5,327 bases of DNA from Chloroflexia bacterium. GTDB taxonomy: Bacteria > Chloroflexota > Chloroflexia > Thermomicrobiales > CFX8. How positions within the stretch are numbered: position 1 is the stretch's first letter; each line of letters opens with the position of its first letter. Under the pieces are notes generated by a model that was not told the origin of the DNA, made no database searches, and saw nothing but the letters and a program-made list of their open reading frames with translations. Of the stretch, positions 4,562 to 5,327 are shown piece by piece. The position numbers were made by a program, and so were the translations under genes. The stretch spans positions 1 to 5,327 of the forward strand of contig JACCZH010000518.1 of the NCBI GenBank assembly GCA_013696045.1, in the 5' to 3' direction.

Positions 4562-5327
4562 GCGTCACGCGCCATCAAACCTGCGGGACCTGATCGTTCA
4601 CCTCGACTGGCGGCAGGAGCTGTTGGGGGTTGCGGTTGTCCTGGCCGAGGCGTTTCCGGTCTATGTGTTGTGCGGTGTCATCTTTTTGTCCGGCGGCGAA
4701 ACCTGGACCTTCCCGTTCTGGATTGTCGCCTTCCTGCTGCTAAGCGCCCATGCGGTCTGCCGGTTGCTGGACGAGATGCGTGTCTGGAGTCCTGAGTACG
4801 AGATCAAGATGCTGGCCGGCATCGTCATCACCCTTATTGTCGCGATCAAGTTCGCCAGTTTCCCGCACATGTCAACCCTCGATATTGCCTGGTTTGGAGA
4901 CGCCCTTCGATCGCTTGCGTTCCTTCCCAACGACGAGCGTCGCTGGGTGTGGGGGGTGGTGTTGCTGGCGGCGTACTCATGGTGGCGGGGCAGGGTGCGC
5001 GCCGAGCCCAATGTCGATAGCGCATTTGGCTTGTTGCGCTGGGGTTCGCTGGCACTCTTCCTGAGCATCGTTGTAGTGCTGGCAGGCGCTCCGGATGAAG
5101 CGCAGATCCGCGACCGGTTGAGCGTTGTGACGGTCGGGTTCTTTGCGGTGGCGCTTTCGGCGGTCGGCATCGCCCGGCTGAAGCTGGAAGGGGTGCGCTC
5201 AACGGCTCCATTGGGAGCACGCTGGCTGGGGACGTTCGTCGTGCCGATCATGGCCGTTGTCGCCGTGGCCATTCTGGCGGCTGGTATCTTCTCGCGGCAG
5301 TTTCTGGACACCGTGCTCTGGATGCTG
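4551..5327 (+). CDS. Polytopic membrane protein, partial (probably the DUF4129 or TgpA-type partner of MoxR-DUF58)
   Basis: The frame is open from ATG 4551 to the window edge (259 codons, no stop), so the gene is 3'-truncated here. An amphipathic start (about 1-20) is followed by roughly seven hydrophobic segments near 24-47, 53-70, 86-103, 131-145, 163-180, 190-208 and 225-247. Charged loops such as DEMRVWSPEYEIK and RGRVRAEPNVD separate them. I recognise no catalytic motif in the visible part. At MoxR-DUF58 loci the third gene often encodes a DUF4129 protein or a TgpA-like transglutaminase with an N-terminal membrane domain. The late FSRQFLDTVLWML segment reminds me more of DUF4129 proteins, but this is a guess and the deciding C-terminus is outside the window. 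The start is well supported by GGAGG, and it overlaps the DUF58 gene by 11 bases, so the two are probably translated in a coupled way. Confidence 0.8.
   Translation, partial: MEAERHAPSNLRDLIVHLDWRQELLGVAVVLAEAFPVYVLCGVIFLSGGETWTFPFWIVAFLLLSAHAVCRLLDEMRVWSPEYEIKMLAGIVITLIVAIKFASFPHMSTLDIAWFGDALRSLAFLPNDERRWVWGVVLLAAYSWWRGRVRAEPNVDSAFGLLRWGSLALFLSIVVVLAGAPDEAQIRDRLSVVTVGFFAVALSAVGIARLKLEGVRSTAPLGARWLGTFVVPIMAVVAVAILAAGIFSRQFLDTVLWML

Noticed and set aside
4661..5311. Open frame of 216 codons on the minus strand
   Set aside because: It lies fully opposite the plus-strand membrane protein gene, which has a good ribosome binding site and clear membrane segments. The minus product is low-complexity, rich in Ser, Thr, Arg and Pro, and matches no family I know.

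Overview
The window looks like ordinary chromosomal DNA from a moderately GC-rich bacterium. The phylum cannot be fixed from the sequence. A Chloroflexota (Thermomicrobia-like) source is my best guess, from the overall feel of the proteins, the MoxR-DUF58-membrane protein locus, and an intergenic inverted repeat carrying a 'CATCCTGAGCG' core of a type I associate with such genomes. This guess is weak. I see no tRNA, rRNA, CRISPR array, insertion sequence or phage gene.

Layout from left to right. (1) Positions 1-627, minus strand: rpmH (ribosomal protein L34, GTG start) followed by rnpA (RNase P protein), with a strong 12-bp-arm hairpin between them. The first 38 bases lie downstream of rnpA and hold no start codon I can support. 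(2) Positions 628-971: a divergent intergenic region. It holds a good rpmH promoter (TTGACA, 18-nt spacer, TATCCT), a 16-bp palindrome next to its -35 box, a 77-bp REP/MITE-like inverted repeat, and a weak trmH promoter. (3) Positions 972-1661, plus strand: trmH, a SpoU-family tRNA Gm18 2'-O-methyltransferase. (4) Positions 1668-2150, minus strand: an MgtC/SapB-family membrane protein, converging on trmH with only six bases between the stop codons. (5) Positions 2151-2271: a short divergent promoter region with an extended -10 motif. (6) Positions 2272 to the right edge, plus strand: a three-gene operon of a MoxR AAA+ ATPase, a membrane-anchored DUF58 protein, and a polytopic membrane protein that runs off the window end. 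The last gene overlaps the DUF58 gene by 11 bases and is probably the DUF4129 or TgpA-type partner common at such loci.

How the genes fit together. rpmH-rnpA is the conserved pair linking ribosome production to tRNA 5' processing, and trmH adds another tRNA-related function, although it is transcribed separately. The MoxR-DUF58-membrane protein operon is a widespread arrangement in which a MoxR ATPase is thought to act with a vWA-like protein on membrane or envelope targets. The exact substrate is unknown.

I found no clearly new biological system. The items most worth a second look are the three non-coding structures around rpmH (palindrome, hairpin, inverted repeat) and the unidentified third gene of the MoxR operon.
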